Source: Rhizobium brockwellii (GTDB lineage: Bacteria; Pseudomonadota; Alphaproteobacteria; Rhizobiales; Rhizobiaceae). From it: DNA of 64,000 nt. The position numbers and the translations under genes were made by a program. The stretch lies in assembly GCF_000769405.2 (NCBI RefSeq), contig NZ_CP053439.1, positions 2,728,001 through 2,792,000 of the forward strand. Direction: 5' to 3'. Under the pieces are notes generated by a model, which did no database searches, was not told where the DNA came from, and was given only the letters and a program-made list of their open reading frames with translations. Positions 45,655 through 53,274 of the stretch are shown here, piece after piece; positions within the stretch are counted from its first letter, which is position 1; every line of letters begins with the position of its first letter.

Positions 45655-47136
45655 ATGATTGACGACGTGCTCTTCGGCAAGCCTCTGATATCCCTCATTA
45701 CAGTTGGATTCGCCGGGATCATCATCTGGCATCTTCTCTCCCGCCAACGGCCGACGACGCGACTGGTGGTGCAAATCCTCTTCTTTGCGGCGATGACGTT
45801 GATCCTTGTCGGCAGCGGCATCGAACCCCACCGGTTTCAAGGATATGAGTCCGAGGACCCGCAGGCCCTGCTCGTCATCGTCGCAAAAACGCTCTGGTGG
45901 ATCCATCTGGCATGGGCCGTCATCGGTTTCATCAGGCTGTATCTGGTACTGGAGGGTAGTCCGCGAGAAGCCCGACTGCTCCAGGATCTCGTCATCGGGG
46001 TCGTCTATATCGGCATGGCCCTGTCGGTTATGGCCTTCGTCTTCGGTGTGCCGATCGGCACCCTCGTCGCGACCTCGGGCGTGGTCGCCATCATTCTCGG
46101 TTTGGCGCTCCAGAATACGCTGGCCGACGTCTTCTCCGGCATCGCGCTGACACTCGGCCGGCCATACATCATCGGCGACTGGATCCTTCTCAGCGACGGC
46201 ACGGAGGGGCGCGTCGTCGAAAGCAACTGGCGCGCGACACACATCCTGACTAGCGCAAACAATGTCGTCGTTCTGCCGAACAATTTTCTGGCAAAGCTCG
46301 GCCTGACGAATGTAAGCCGGCCGGACGAGAGCCATCTCCTGGTCCTCACCATCCGCATCGCCCCGACGCGGATGCCGGCATCGGTCCGGCAAGTCATGGC
46401 AACGGCGCTTGCGAGCTGCAATTCGATCGTGCGCGAGCCGCCGCCGGTCGTGGCACTGAAGGGGCTGGATGCCACGGCGCTGGAGGTCGAGCTGTGGTTC
46501 CGGGTGACGAGCCCGAGCCGGCGTGTGACGGCGCGAAACGAGGTGCTCGATCTCGTCTATCGTCACTGCAAATCAGGCGGCCTGCTTTTGGCTGTTCCGG
46601 CGGCGGCCTCGATCCTGACGGGCGATCTGCCGACCGAAGAAAGCACACGGCCGCCCCGTGTGACGCCGCTCGAACTGATCGAGGCCATTCCGATCTTTGC
46701 GACGCTGACATCGGATGAAAAGCAGAAACTCGCCGAGACCACGGCCGTGCGGGAGTTCCGCAAGGGCGATGTCATCGTGCGGGAGGGCGAGATGCTCCCG
46801 TCGCTGATGATGGTGCGGGCAGGTATCATCGCGGCGCGGCACGGAGATGAGGAGCGCGGGCGGCTTGCGCCGGGTGATGTCTTTGGAGAGACCGGCCTGC
46901 TCGCAGGCATGCAGGAAGTCTGCACCCTGGAGGCTCTTACCCCGGTGACAACCTATGAAATCGATCAGAAGGCCTTCGCGCCGCTGCTGAGTGAACGTCC
47001 CGCGCTGGCGGAAGAAATCGCCGAAGACCTCGCCAGCCGCGCCGAGCGCTTTCGCGACATCGCCGCCCTGCCGCCGGAACACGCCCGTAACGCGCACGCC
47101 ATTCTGAAAACCATCCGGACCATCTTCAGGGCATAG
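45655..47136 (+). CDS. MscS-type channel fused to a cNMP-binding-like domain
   Basis: 493 residues. Membrane segments occupy about 10-155. The pore helix GVVAIILGLALQNTLADVFSGIALTLGRPYIIGDWI (about 142-177) is the MscS signature, followed by the beta and C-terminal MscS domain (to about 320). A cyclic-nucleotide-binding-like domain follows (IPIFATLTSDEKQKLAETT...FGETGLLAGMQEVCTLEAL). In true cAMP binders an Arg follows the FGE..LL loop; here it is Glu, so cyclic nucleotide binding is doubtful. It may release solutes on osmotic shock. Follows the cupin gene after a hairpin. Confidence 0.88.
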   Translation: MIDDVLFGKPLISLITVGFAGIIIWHLLSRQRPTTRLVVQILFFAAMTLILVGSGIEPHRFQGYESEDPQALLVIVAKTLWWIHLAWAVIGFIRLYLVLEGSPREARLLQDLVIGVVYIGMALSVMAFVFGVPIGTLVATSGVVAIILGLALQNTLADVFSGIALTLGRPYIIGDWILLSDGTEGRVVESNWRATHILTSANNVVVLPNNFLAKLGLTNVSRPDESHLLVLTIRIAPTRMPASVRQVMATALASCNSIVREPPPVVALKGLDATALEVELWFRVTSPSRRVTARNEVLDLVYRHCKSGGLLLAVPAAASILTGDLPTEESTRPPRVTPLELIEAIPIFATLTSDEKQKLAETTAVREFRKGDVIVREGEMLPSLMMVRAGIIAARHGDEERGRLAPGDVFGETGLLAGMQEVCTLEALTPVTTYEIDQKAFAPLLSERPALAEEIAEDLASRAERFRDIAALPPEHARNAHAILKTIRTIFRA

Positions 47137-47137
47137 A

Positions 47138-47231
47138 GCAATTCCAGCAAAAGTGCGCAGCGGTTTGGCGTCCGGAATTGCGAAAAACAAATACAGGGCA
47201 TTTCCGCGGCTCGGAAAAAAGCGGAGATGCC
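47138..47231. repeat. Intergenic palindromic repeat of rhizobial type
   Basis: GCAATTCC (47138-47145) and GGAATTGC (47174-47181) form inverted arms around a sequence reading CAGCAAAAGTGCGCAGCGGTT in part, of the kind repeated between genes in rhizobia. A second hairpin (47197-47207 with 47221-47231) follows. It lies between convergent genes and may serve as a terminator. Confidence 0.6.
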
Positions 47232-47250
47232 ATGAAGGGCGGCCATTCGC

Positions 47251-47739
47251 TCAGCCGGCGCGCTTAAGCACCCATGCGAAGGTGCTCTGCCAAATGTCGG
47301 ACGGCACTTCCTCGGACAAGGTGCCGACCAGATCGGAAAGCCGGACGCGCCTCAGCGTATCCCGCCAGGCCTCGTCGGCCTCCCACATGATGCGCGCGAC
47401 CGCGCATGGCTTGCTGTCGCAATATCCTTCCGGTCGGCAGGGATTGTTCGCCCGGATGTTCGTACAGGTAAAGCTGCGGGCCTTCCCCTCGACCGCCTCC
47501 ACGATCTCGAGAAAATTGATGTCCGAGGGGGTCTTGGCAAGCCTGTAGCCGCCACTCGGACCGAGTGTGGTCTCGACCAGCGATGCCTGCGAAAGGCTCT
47601 GCAGTGCTTTGGATAGATATTCCTTCGGCAGACCATGAAGCTCCGCGAGCGCCTTGGTGGAAAGATACCTGCCCTCTGGCAGGCCCGCGAGAATGGCACA
47701 GCAGTGAAGCGCCCACTCGACTTGGCTTTTCAGGATCAT
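47251..47739 (-). CDS. Rrf2-family regulator with cysteine cluster
   Basis: 162 residues. The winged helix is YLSTKALAELHGLPKEYLSKALQSLSQASLVETTLGPSGGYRLAK (25-69). A cluster Cys92, Cys101, Cys107, Cys112 (C-x8-C-x5-C-x4-C) sits where IscR and NsrR hold an Fe-S cluster, so Fe-S or thiol sensing is likely; spacing differs from IscR (C-x5-C-x5-C). Its own promoter carries the same 19-bp site as the AhpD-like promoter 4 kb away. Confidence 0.9.
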   Translation of the reverse strand: MILKSQVEWALHCCAILAGLPEGRYLSTKALAELHGLPKEYLSKALQSLSQASLVETTLGPSGGYRLAKTPSDINFLEIVEAVEGKARSFTCTNIRANNPCRPEGYCDSKPCAVARIMWEADEAWRDTLRRVRLSDLVGTLSEEVPSDIWQSTFAWVLKRAG

Positions 47740-47779
47740 TCAGCAACTCGTGTGGATGGCTGGTTCTGCCAATGGAATT

Positions 47780-47798
47780 AAGGATATACCATATCCGA
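47780..47798. promoter_or_regulatory. 19-bp Rrf2-type operator in the rrf2 promoter
   Basis: AAGGATATACCATATCCGA has the same 8-3-8 layout as the two sites at 43717-43754, with two mismatches in the right arm. It lies 41-59 bases upstream of the rrf2 start. Confidence 0.65.
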
Positions 47799-47873
47799 AA
47801 ACCGACACGATGTAAATGCGCTGCAAAAGCAGCGTGTTGTTGCCTGAACGGCGATGCGGGCTCCGGTCTCCGC

Positions 47874-48467
47874 TCAGCCCCCGTTCTCGTCCTCCCCGCG
47901 CGTCTGCTCATTTTCAATTCCGGCGATCAGCTTGCGCAGCAGCGCAGCGAGCGCCTCGCGCTCGTTTCCGTCAAGAGCCTGCAGAAACGAAGCTTCGCTC
48001 GTCATGTCGGTGCGGAAGGCCTTTTCGGCGAGTGCCGCACCCGCCTCGCTCAATGCCACCAGCACGCTGCGCCCATCGCGTGGTGATTTCTCCCGGCGGA
48101 TCAGTCCCGCCTTCTCCAGCCGGTCAAGCCTGTGGGTCAGGCCTCCCGAGGAGATCATCAGCGCCGAATATATCTCCGTCGGGGTCATCAGGTAGGGCGT
48201 TCCGGAACGGCGAAGCGTTGCGATCACGTCGAATTCGCCGCGGTCGAGGCCAAAATCGGCAAATGTCGCCTCAATGCTGGGGCGCACCAGGTTCGACAGC
48301 CGGAAGGCCCGCCCCAGGATCGCCATCGGCTCCGTGTCGAGGTTGGGCAGTTCCACCGCCCATTGCCGGCGCAGCCGGTCGACATGGTCATCCGCGGAGC
48401 GGTCACCCTCCCTGGGGCGGTCCTCGTCCCCCCGGCGGTCGCGGTCTCCTTCAGTCCCATTCATCAT
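47874..48467 (-). CDS. MarR-family regulator
   Basis: 197 residues from the first of two adjacent ATG codons (48467). A charged N-terminal extension (NGTEGDRDRRGDEDRPREGDRSADD) precedes the winged helix (GTPYLMTPTEIYSALMISSGGLTHRLDRLEKAGLIRREKSPRDGRSVLVALS). GAGG lies upstream. Divergent from a cupin gene; repeated GAAGATA half-sites lie between them, so it likely represses both. Confidence 0.88.
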   Translation of the reverse strand: MMNGTEGDRDRRGDEDRPREGDRSADDHVDRLRRQWAVELPNLDTEPMAILGRAFRLSNLVRPSIEATFADFGLDRGEFDVIATLRRSGTPYLMTPTEIYSALMISSGGLTHRLDRLEKAGLIRREKSPRDGRSVLVALSEAGAALAEKAFRTDMTSEASFLQALDGNEREALAALLRKLIAGIENEQTRGEDENGG

Positions 48468-48521
48468 TCTCTGCCTCGTATGCCACCACAGCCGAGACAT
48501 ACACCTTCCATTCGATTCAAG

Positions 48522-48574
48522 GAAGATATCTTGACAGGAAGATACCTTTAAGAATATATCTTCTCACGAAGATA
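48522..48574. promoter_or_regulatory. Cluster of GAAGATA half-sites between marR and the cupin gene
   Basis: GAAGATA occurs at 48522, 48538 and 48568, and inverted as TATCTTC at 48557-48563. The first is part of a perfect 10-bp palindrome AAGATATCTT (48523-48532). Likely binding sites for the MarR regulator. Confidence 0.55.
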
Positions 48575-48611
48575 CTTTGTATTCGCAAACGACACGAGCG
48601 GGAGGCAGGTG

Positions 48612-48947
48612 ATGTTCAGGATAGTTCGCCACCAGGAGCCACAACCCGATCAGAGCCGGACGGTCCGCTTCGAGGGCCGCGACTACGGCGGCGAGATCTC
48701 GCTCTTCATTGTTGACAATGAACCGGGTCAGGGGCCGGGCCTGCATGTCCATCCCTATTCCGAGACATGGGCCGTCAGGAAGGGCGAGGCCGAATTCACC
48801 GTGGGTGAGACCACGACCCGCGCCTTTCCGGGCGATATCGTCGTCGTGGCCGCCAACGTTCCGCATCGTTTCGAGAATGTCGGCTTGGGACGGCTCGAAA
48901 TCGTCTGCATTCATGCCAGTGACACGATCGTGCAAGAGTTCTTGTGA
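48612..48947 (+). CDS. Cytoplasmic cupin-domain protein
   Basis: 111 residues. A single cupin: GPGLHVHPYSETWAVRKGEAEFTVGE, then GDIVVVAANVPHRFENVG. His, His, Glu and His are present for a metal. No signal peptide. The ATG at 48612 is preferred over the GTG at 48609, with GGAGG six bases upstream. Followed after 45 bases by a VOC gene; the two probably form one operon under the MarR regulator. Substrate unknown. Confidence 0.87.
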   Translation: MFRIVRHQEPQPDQSRTVRFEGRDYGGEISLFIVDNEPGQGPGLHVHPYSETWAVRKGEAEFTVGETTTRAFPGDIVVVAANVPHRFENVGLGRLEIVCIHASDTIVQEFL

Positions 48948-48992
48948 GGCGAGACTGTCCCCTGGAAAACAACTGAAGAGGAGGAAACTGCA

Positions 48993-49409
48993 ATGCCCAA
49001 GATGATCTTTGTGAACCTGCCGGTGAAAGACATTGCTGCTGCGACCCGCTTCTACGAAGCGATCGGATGCACGAAGAACGAACAGTTCAGCGACCATCAG
49101 GCGTCGAACATGGTGTGGTCCGACGCCATCATCTTCCACTTGCTGACGCGCGATTTTTTCGCGACCTTCACGCCGAAGCCGGTTGCCGAAGCGCAGAAGA
49201 CCAGCGAGGTCCTGTTAGCCCTGGCACAGGACAGCCGCGAAACGGTGGACGCCATCGTCGAAGCGGCAGCAACCGCCGGCGGCAAGGCCGATCCGCGCGC
49301 CCCAACCGACATGGGCTGGCTCTACAACCGCGCCTTCGAGGATCCCGATGGCCATATATTCGAGGCGGTCTGGGTCGACATGGCGGCAGTGTCCACCACC
49401 GGAGAATAG
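48993..49409 (+). CDS. VOC/glyoxalase-fold protein
   Basis: 138 residues of the lactoylglutathione lyase-like group (YaeR/PhnB-like): MPKMIFVNLPVKDIAAATRFYEAIGCTKNEQF at the start and MGWLYNRAFEDPDGHIFEAVWVDM near the end. A metal or substrate site is probable but not assigned. GAGGAGG lies upstream. Second gene after the cupin. Its family includes glyoxalases, fosfomycin-resistance enzymes and dioxygenases; nothing distinguishes them here. Confidence 0.87.
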   Translation: MPKMIFVNLPVKDIAAATRFYEAIGCTKNEQFSDHQASNMVWSDAIIFHLLTRDFFATFTPKPVAEAQKTSEVLLALAQDSRETVDAIVEAAATAGGKADPRAPTDMGWLYNRAFEDPDGHIFEAVWVDMAAVSTTGE

Positions 49410-49500
49410 CGGCAACACCGGCCACATTGATCTGCGGCATGGCATCAGGTGCAGCGGGCTTCCATCCGCCTCACTCGTCTTAAAAACATTTCCCACCCAT

Positions 49501-49528
49501 GGAATAAAAGCGCCTCGGCTCGTGTCTC
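49501..49528 (+). promoter_or_regulatory. Possible ECF-type promoter
   Basis: GGAATAA (49501-49507) followed by CGTGTC (49521-49526) resembles alphaproteobacterial ECF -35/-10 elements (GGAA-type and CGT-type). It lies 47 bases before the exported Yx(F/W)xxD gene, next to an ECF sigma gene. The spacer is at the short end. Confidence 0.35.
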
Positions 49529-49574
49529 ATGTCAGGTACCGCAAGACTGCGTGCCCAATCTGAGGAGAGACACC

Positions 49575-49955
49575 ATGAAATTCGTGAAATTCCTGTCCGT
49601 CGTGGCGGCTGCCGCCTTTGCCGCGACCGCTGCTTTCGCCGCCCCTCCTGTCAAAACAGTCGAATCCGAAAAGGGCAAGGTGCTTGCCGGCGAAAACGGC
49701 ATGACACTCTACACCTTCAAGAAGGACGTGAAGGGCGTTTCCAATTGCAACGGCGATTGCGCAAAGAACTGGCCTCCGCTGATGGCTGCTGGCGATGCCA
49801 AGGCCGATGGTGCATATTCGATCGTCGAGCGCAAGGATGGCATGAAGCAATGGGCCAAGGACGGCATGCCGCTCTATTTCTGGGTGAAGGACAAGAAGAT
49901 GGGCGACATCACCGGCGATGGCGTCGGCGGCAACTGGGATCTCGCCAAGCCTTGA
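49575..49955 (+). CDS. Exported Yx(F/W)xxD-repeat protein
   Basis: 126 residues with a signal peptide (MKFVKFLSVVAAAAFAATAAFA). The mature part has the paired motif typical of the COG4315 family: LYTFKKD and, later, LYFWVKDKKMGD, with Cys in SNCNGDCAKNWPP, a possible disulfide. Function unknown. GAGGAGA lies upstream. It is followed 34 bases later by an ECF sigma factor and anti-sigma gene, so it is likely part of the same stress unit. Confidence 0.87.
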   Translation: MKFVKFLSVVAAAAFAATAAFAAPPVKTVESEKGKVLAGENGMTLYTFKKDVKGVSNCNGDCAKNWPPLMAAGDAKADGAYSIVERKDGMKQWAKDGMPLYFWVKDKKMGDITGDGVGGNWDLAKP

Positions 49956-49989
49956 TCGCCAAGATCCCGATCACAAGCGAGTTGCCGGC

Positions 49990-50505
49990 GTGAAAACACC
50001 CGCCCCCGAAACCTTCGAGGGCCAGATCCTGGCCCTCCTGCCCTCGCTCAGGCGCTATTCGCGCAGCCTGACGCGCTCGGATGCGGATGGCGAGGATCTG
50101 CTCCAGGATTGCGTCGAGAAGGTTCTCACGCGCCGCGGCCAGTGGCGCGGTCTCAACCTGCGCGGCTGGGTCCTGACCATCATGACCAATCTCTATCGCA
50201 ACGGCCGGCGCGGCAAGACCCGCGACGGCCTCGTCGAACTCGACGCCGCAACGGACCTGGCCGCGCCTGAAGTGCCGGCCGATCCGCAGGAGCGCGCGCG
50301 GCTGGACGATGCGCTGAACAGCCTTTCGGAGGAATACCGCGCCGTGCTGATGCTTGTCGTTATTGAGGGATACACCTACAGCGAGGTCGCAGCCGCTCTC
50401 GATATCCCCATCGGCACCGTCATGTCCCGCCTGTCGCGCGCCCGCCAGCGTGTCGCCGAGCGGCTGAAAGCCGACAATATCATTACGCTCCGGAGACCGA
50501 AATGA
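49990..50505 (+). CDS. ECF sigma factor
   Basis: 171 residues. Region 2 is LRRYSRSLTRSDADGEDLLQDCVEKVLTRRGQWRGLNLRGWVLTIMTNLYRN and region 4 is LDDALNSLSEEYRAVLMLVVIEGYTYSEVAAALDIPIGTVMSRLSRARQRVAERL. The start is GTG at 49990 with a weak Shine-Dalgarno; an upstream start (49918) would add residues overlapping the preceding gene. Coupled to the anti-sigma gene by an ATGA overlap. Confidence 0.9.
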   Translation: MKTPAPETFEGQILALLPSLRRYSRSLTRSDADGEDLLQDCVEKVLTRRGQWRGLNLRGWVLTIMTNLYRNGRRGKTRDGLVELDAATDLAAPEVPADPQERARLDDALNSLSEEYRAVLMLVVIEGYTYSEVAAALDIPIGTVMSRLSRARQRVAERLKADNIITLRRPK

Positions 50506-51284
50506 ACGACACCAACCCGAGCGTAACCGAAGCCGACCTCCACGCCTATGCCGACGGCCAGCTGCCGGAAACGGCACGCGCCCGCATCGATGCCTTCCTG
50601 GCAGACAATCCCGACGAGGCGGCGATGATCGCCGAATGGCAGGCGCAGAATACAGGCATCAGATCGCTGTTTGCAGGCTATGAAAAAACAAGGGAAACCG
50701 ACGCTCTCCTGGTTTCGCCGCCCCGCGGCATCTCTTCCGGGCGGAAACGCGCGGCGATCGCCGCAGCCGCCCTCGTCGTCTTCGCGCTCGGCGCCGTCAG
50801 CGGCCATTATGGTCCGGCCCTTCTGGAAAAACCGGAGTTGCAGCTTGCCGGCTCCGAAACCCTGCCGAAACAGGCTGAGACCGCCTTCATGGTCTATGCC
50901 GCCGAGGTTCGCCACCCCGTCGAAGTCTTCGCCAACGAGGAGGCCCATCTCGCCACCTGGCTCGGCAAACGCCTGGCGATAGAGAATCTCAAGATCCCGA
51001 ACCTGCAGTCGCTCGGCTTCAAGTTGGTCGGCGGCCGCCTGCTGCCGGTCGATGGCAGGCCGGGCTCCATGTTCATGTATGAAAACCAGGCCGGCGAGCG
51101 CCTGACTGTCCTGGTCGGCCGCAACACGGAAAACCGCACGACGAGCTTCCGCTTCGCCTCATCCGGAAATGTCGAGACCTTCTACTGGATCGACGGCGAA
51201 CTCGGCTACGCCGTCACCGGCGAAATCTCCCGCGAGACACTGCGGGAGGTAGCCGAGGAGTGCTACAAGCAATTCCCGTCATGA
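50502..51284 (+). CDS. Membrane anti-sigma factor
   Basis: 260 residues. The cytoplasmic N-terminus (EADLHAYADGQLPETARARIDAFLADNPDEAAMIAEWQ) is a typical anti-sigma domain without the zinc HCC motif. One membrane segment (about 83-101, RAAIAAAALVVFALGAVSG) and a periplasmic C-terminal domain follow. The start overlaps the sigma stop by 4 bases, so the two are coupled. The signal that releases the sigma factor is unknown. Confidence 0.88.
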   Translation: MNDTNPSVTEADLHAYADGQLPETARARIDAFLADNPDEAAMIAEWQAQNTGIRSLFAGYEKTRETDALLVSPPRGISSGRKRAAIAAAALVVFALGAVSGHYGPALLEKPELQLAGSETLPKQAETAFMVYAAEVRHPVEVFANEEAHLATWLGKRLAIENLKIPNLQSLGFKLVGGRLLPVDGRPGSMFMYENQAGERLTVLVGRNTENRTTSFRFASSGNVETFYWIDGELGYAVTGEISRETLREVAEECYKQFPS

Positions 51285-51641
51285 GGATCCGCGCGAGGGA
51301 TCGTTGCCGAGCTCGATCGGCCGTCCGTGCGGCGTCGCTTCCGCCGCCCGCTGCCAGCTTTGTTGCAGTGCCAGGATCGTTTCCACATCGGCGATGCCGT
51401 TGTCGACGATAAGGTCGGAGAGTGCCGCCACCCAGCAGTCAAAATAGTCGCTGCCATCTTCAGCCCGGCCAGGCTTGTGCAATTGCGCGGAAAGCGTTTC
51501 AGCCCATTCGCTCCAGCTGAACAGGCCCTTTGCATGCAGGTGCACAGTCATGGCAAAGGCTTCGGCGGCCCATGGCTCGGGAAAGACCGGCTCGCCCTCC
51601 GGCGACCTCGGCAGGCTGGGCGATTGCGTCAGCGGCGACAT
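51279..51641 (-). CDS. Nitrile hydratase accessory protein
   Basis: 120 residues from the ATG at 51641. The motif FPEPWAAEAFAMTVHLHAKGLFSWSEWAETLSAQLH is the signature of the small activator encoded after nitrile hydratase beta genes, which aids metal insertion. One base separates the beta stop from this ATG (TGAAATG). It overlaps the anti-sigma stop by 6 bases in convergent orientation. Confidence 0.85.
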   Translation of the reverse strand: MSPLTQSPSLPRSPEGEPVFPEPWAAEAFAMTVHLHAKGLFSWSEWAETLSAQLHKPGRAEDGSDYFDCWVAALSDLIVDNGIADVETILALQQSWQRAAEATPHGRPIELGNDPSRGSS

Positions 51642-51642
51642 T

Positions 51643-52302
51643 TCATGCTGGTTCAAGATAGCTCTCCCAGGCATCGATTGACACGGTCAGCGTCGGATCG
51701 GCATCCTCGCCCCAGATCTCCGCGCCGTCGAAAACGACCGTATAGAGCCATTGCGGGTTCTCGCCCTTGCCATGAGCATTGTCGTCGGGAAAGACGAACG
51801 AACCCTGCACCGCCTCGACCACACCGGTCCTGGCCCTGGCATAACGCGGCAGGCGCGTATGCGTCGCCGGATTGAAATTCTTCGTCCTCACCGTCTCACC
51901 GACCACGAAGAGCGGCGCTGCCTCGACGGGACGATCGCAAGGCCCACCCTTTGCCAGAACGGCTGGCACCATGTCCGCCTTCAGCACCCGCTTCGGCACG
52001 GCGCCGTCTTGCAGCTTCCGCCCAGAAAGCAGCTCCTCATGCGTCGCAAAGCCGTGCCGTTCGAGCAGCTTGTCGATGCCGCGGATCCAGATCTCGTAAT
52101 AGCTGGCGGCAAGGTAATCGGCCGGCGGAATGTTTTCGCGCGCATGCCGGCTTTCATCGATGGTCCAGGCGCCGAAGGCGCCGCAGGAAAGGGTAATTCC
52201 GAGCGCGCGCTTCTCCCATCCGGCATGGAAATAGGGCTCGTCCTTTTCCGGCGCGACAGGACCGAAGCCCATCTGCCCGCCGAGATCGTGCGGTCCGTTC
52301 AT
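51643..52302 (-). CDS. nthB: Nitrile hydratase beta subunit
   Basis: 219 residues. It begins [38 protein letters not shown] and has [31 protein letters not shown] and the C-terminal SH3-like domain ([58 protein letters not shown]). It pairs with the alpha subunit to hydrate nitriles to amides. ATGA overlap with the alpha gene. Confidence 0.95.
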   Translation of the reverse strand: MNGPHDLGGQMGFGPVAPEKDEPYFHAGWEKRALGITLSCGAFGAWTIDESRHARENIPPADYLAASYYEIWIRGIDKLLERHGFATHEELLSGRKLQDGAVPKRVLKADMVPAVLAKGGPCDRPVEAAPLFVVGETVRTKNFNPATHTRLPRYARARTGVVEAVQGSFVFPDDNAHGKGENPQWLYTVVFDGAEIWGEDADPTLTVSIDAWESYLEPA

Positions 52303-52913
52303 GTGGCGCTCTCCGGCTTGCCGGCAACGGCCGTGCCGATCATCGCATCGCGGCTGACGAGGTCGGCGAGCGTCTGCTCGTCAATTCCCTCTGTCCCTTC
52401 GGGTCGCTCGGGAATGACGAGATAGCGCAGCTCCGCCGTCGAATCCCAGACGCGGACCTTCTTCTCCTCCGGCAGCGTCAGCCCGAATTCGGCCAGCACG
52501 CCGCGTGGATCGATGACGGCGCGTGAGCGATAGGCCGGCGCCTTGTACCAGACCGGCGGCAGGCCGAGCACCGACCAGGGATAACAGGAGCAGAGCGTGC
52601 AGACGACGAGGTTATGGGTCTCGGCCGTGTTGAAGACGGCGCGCATGTGCTCGCCCTGCCGGCCGGTGTAACCGAGGCTTGATATCGCCGCCGTCGCGTC
52701 GCGCTTCAGCCAGTCGGCGAAATCGGCATCGCTCCAGGCCCTGGCGACGACATGGGCGCCGTTTCTCGGTCCCACCTTCGTCTCGTAGGTCTCGACGATC
52801 GCATCGATCGCCGCCGGATCGATCAGCCCTTTCTCCGTCAGCAGCGTTTCCAGCGCCTTCACGCGCGCCTGCATGTCGGAATAATGGTTGTCGTGGTGGT
52901 CATGGTCGTGCAA
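52299..52913 (-). CDS. nthA: Nitrile hydratase alpha subunit, cobalt type
   Basis: 204 residues from a TTG at 52913. The metal site is CTLCSC (Cys105, Cys108, Cys110). Thr in the second position indicates the cobalt type; iron enzymes have Ser. Also visible are [23 protein letters not shown] and [27 protein letters not shown] lies eight bases before the TTG and the N-terminus reads [17 protein letters not shown]. Longer frames run into a repeat element and are rejected. First gene of the operon. Confidence 0.93.
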   Translation of the reverse strand: MHDHDHHDNHYSDMQARVKALETLLTEKGLIDPAAIDAIVETYETKVGPRNGAHVVARAWSDADFADWLKRDATAAISSLGYTGRQGEHMRAVFNTAETHNLVVCTLCSCYPWSVLGLPPVWYKAPAYRSRAVIDPRGVLAEFGLTLPEEKKVRVWDSTAELRYLVIPERPEGTEGIDEQTLADLVSRDAMIGTAVAGKPESAT

Positions 52914-53002
52914 GGCAATGTCCTCCCGGTACGTCAGAGAGGCGGCTCTCACCCTCTCTGACGGGTCTGAAAAGTAAGCGAGGTCCGCGGCTTGGTTCCC
53001 TA

Positions 53003-53157
53003 TTCTCCCCAGCGGGGAGAAGCTGGCCCGAAGGGTCGGATGAGGGGGCCGCACGGCACAACCATCAATATTGCCCTTCGCTTGCGCTTAGCGCATTCAC
53101 TGCTTCGCCGCTCACCCCCTCATTTGCCTGCCGGCATCTTCTCCCCGCTGGGGAGAA
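53003..53157. repeat. Composite inverted pair of rhizobial palindromic repeats
   Basis: TTCTCCCC AGC GGGGAGAA (53003-53021) and TTCTCCCC GCT GGGGAGAA (53139-53157) are perfect 8-bp hairpins. GGATGAGGGGG (53038-53048) faces inward on the left and CCCCCTCAT (53115-53123) on the right, so two similar units sit head to head. The upstream start region of nthA lies just outside. Probably inserted, non-coding. Confidence 0.7.
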
Positions 53158-53274
53158 GCGGAATCGTGGCAGCGTGTCGCATCCCTAAAAACGTCCTCTC
53201 TGCTACTTCTATCACACACCGCACGCCCGCCAAGCCCTCCTATACCACTCACGCTTTTCCGCTAATCTCCTGTC

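Noticed and set aside
47138-47181. Possible insertion-sequence end
   Set aside because: No transposase or target duplication is visible; the sequence fits a short intergenic palindromic repeat.
52914-53054. Longer nthA start inside the palindromic repeat
   Set aside because: The added residues come from the repeat element and upstream non-coding sequence; the TTG at 52913 has a strong ribosome binding site.
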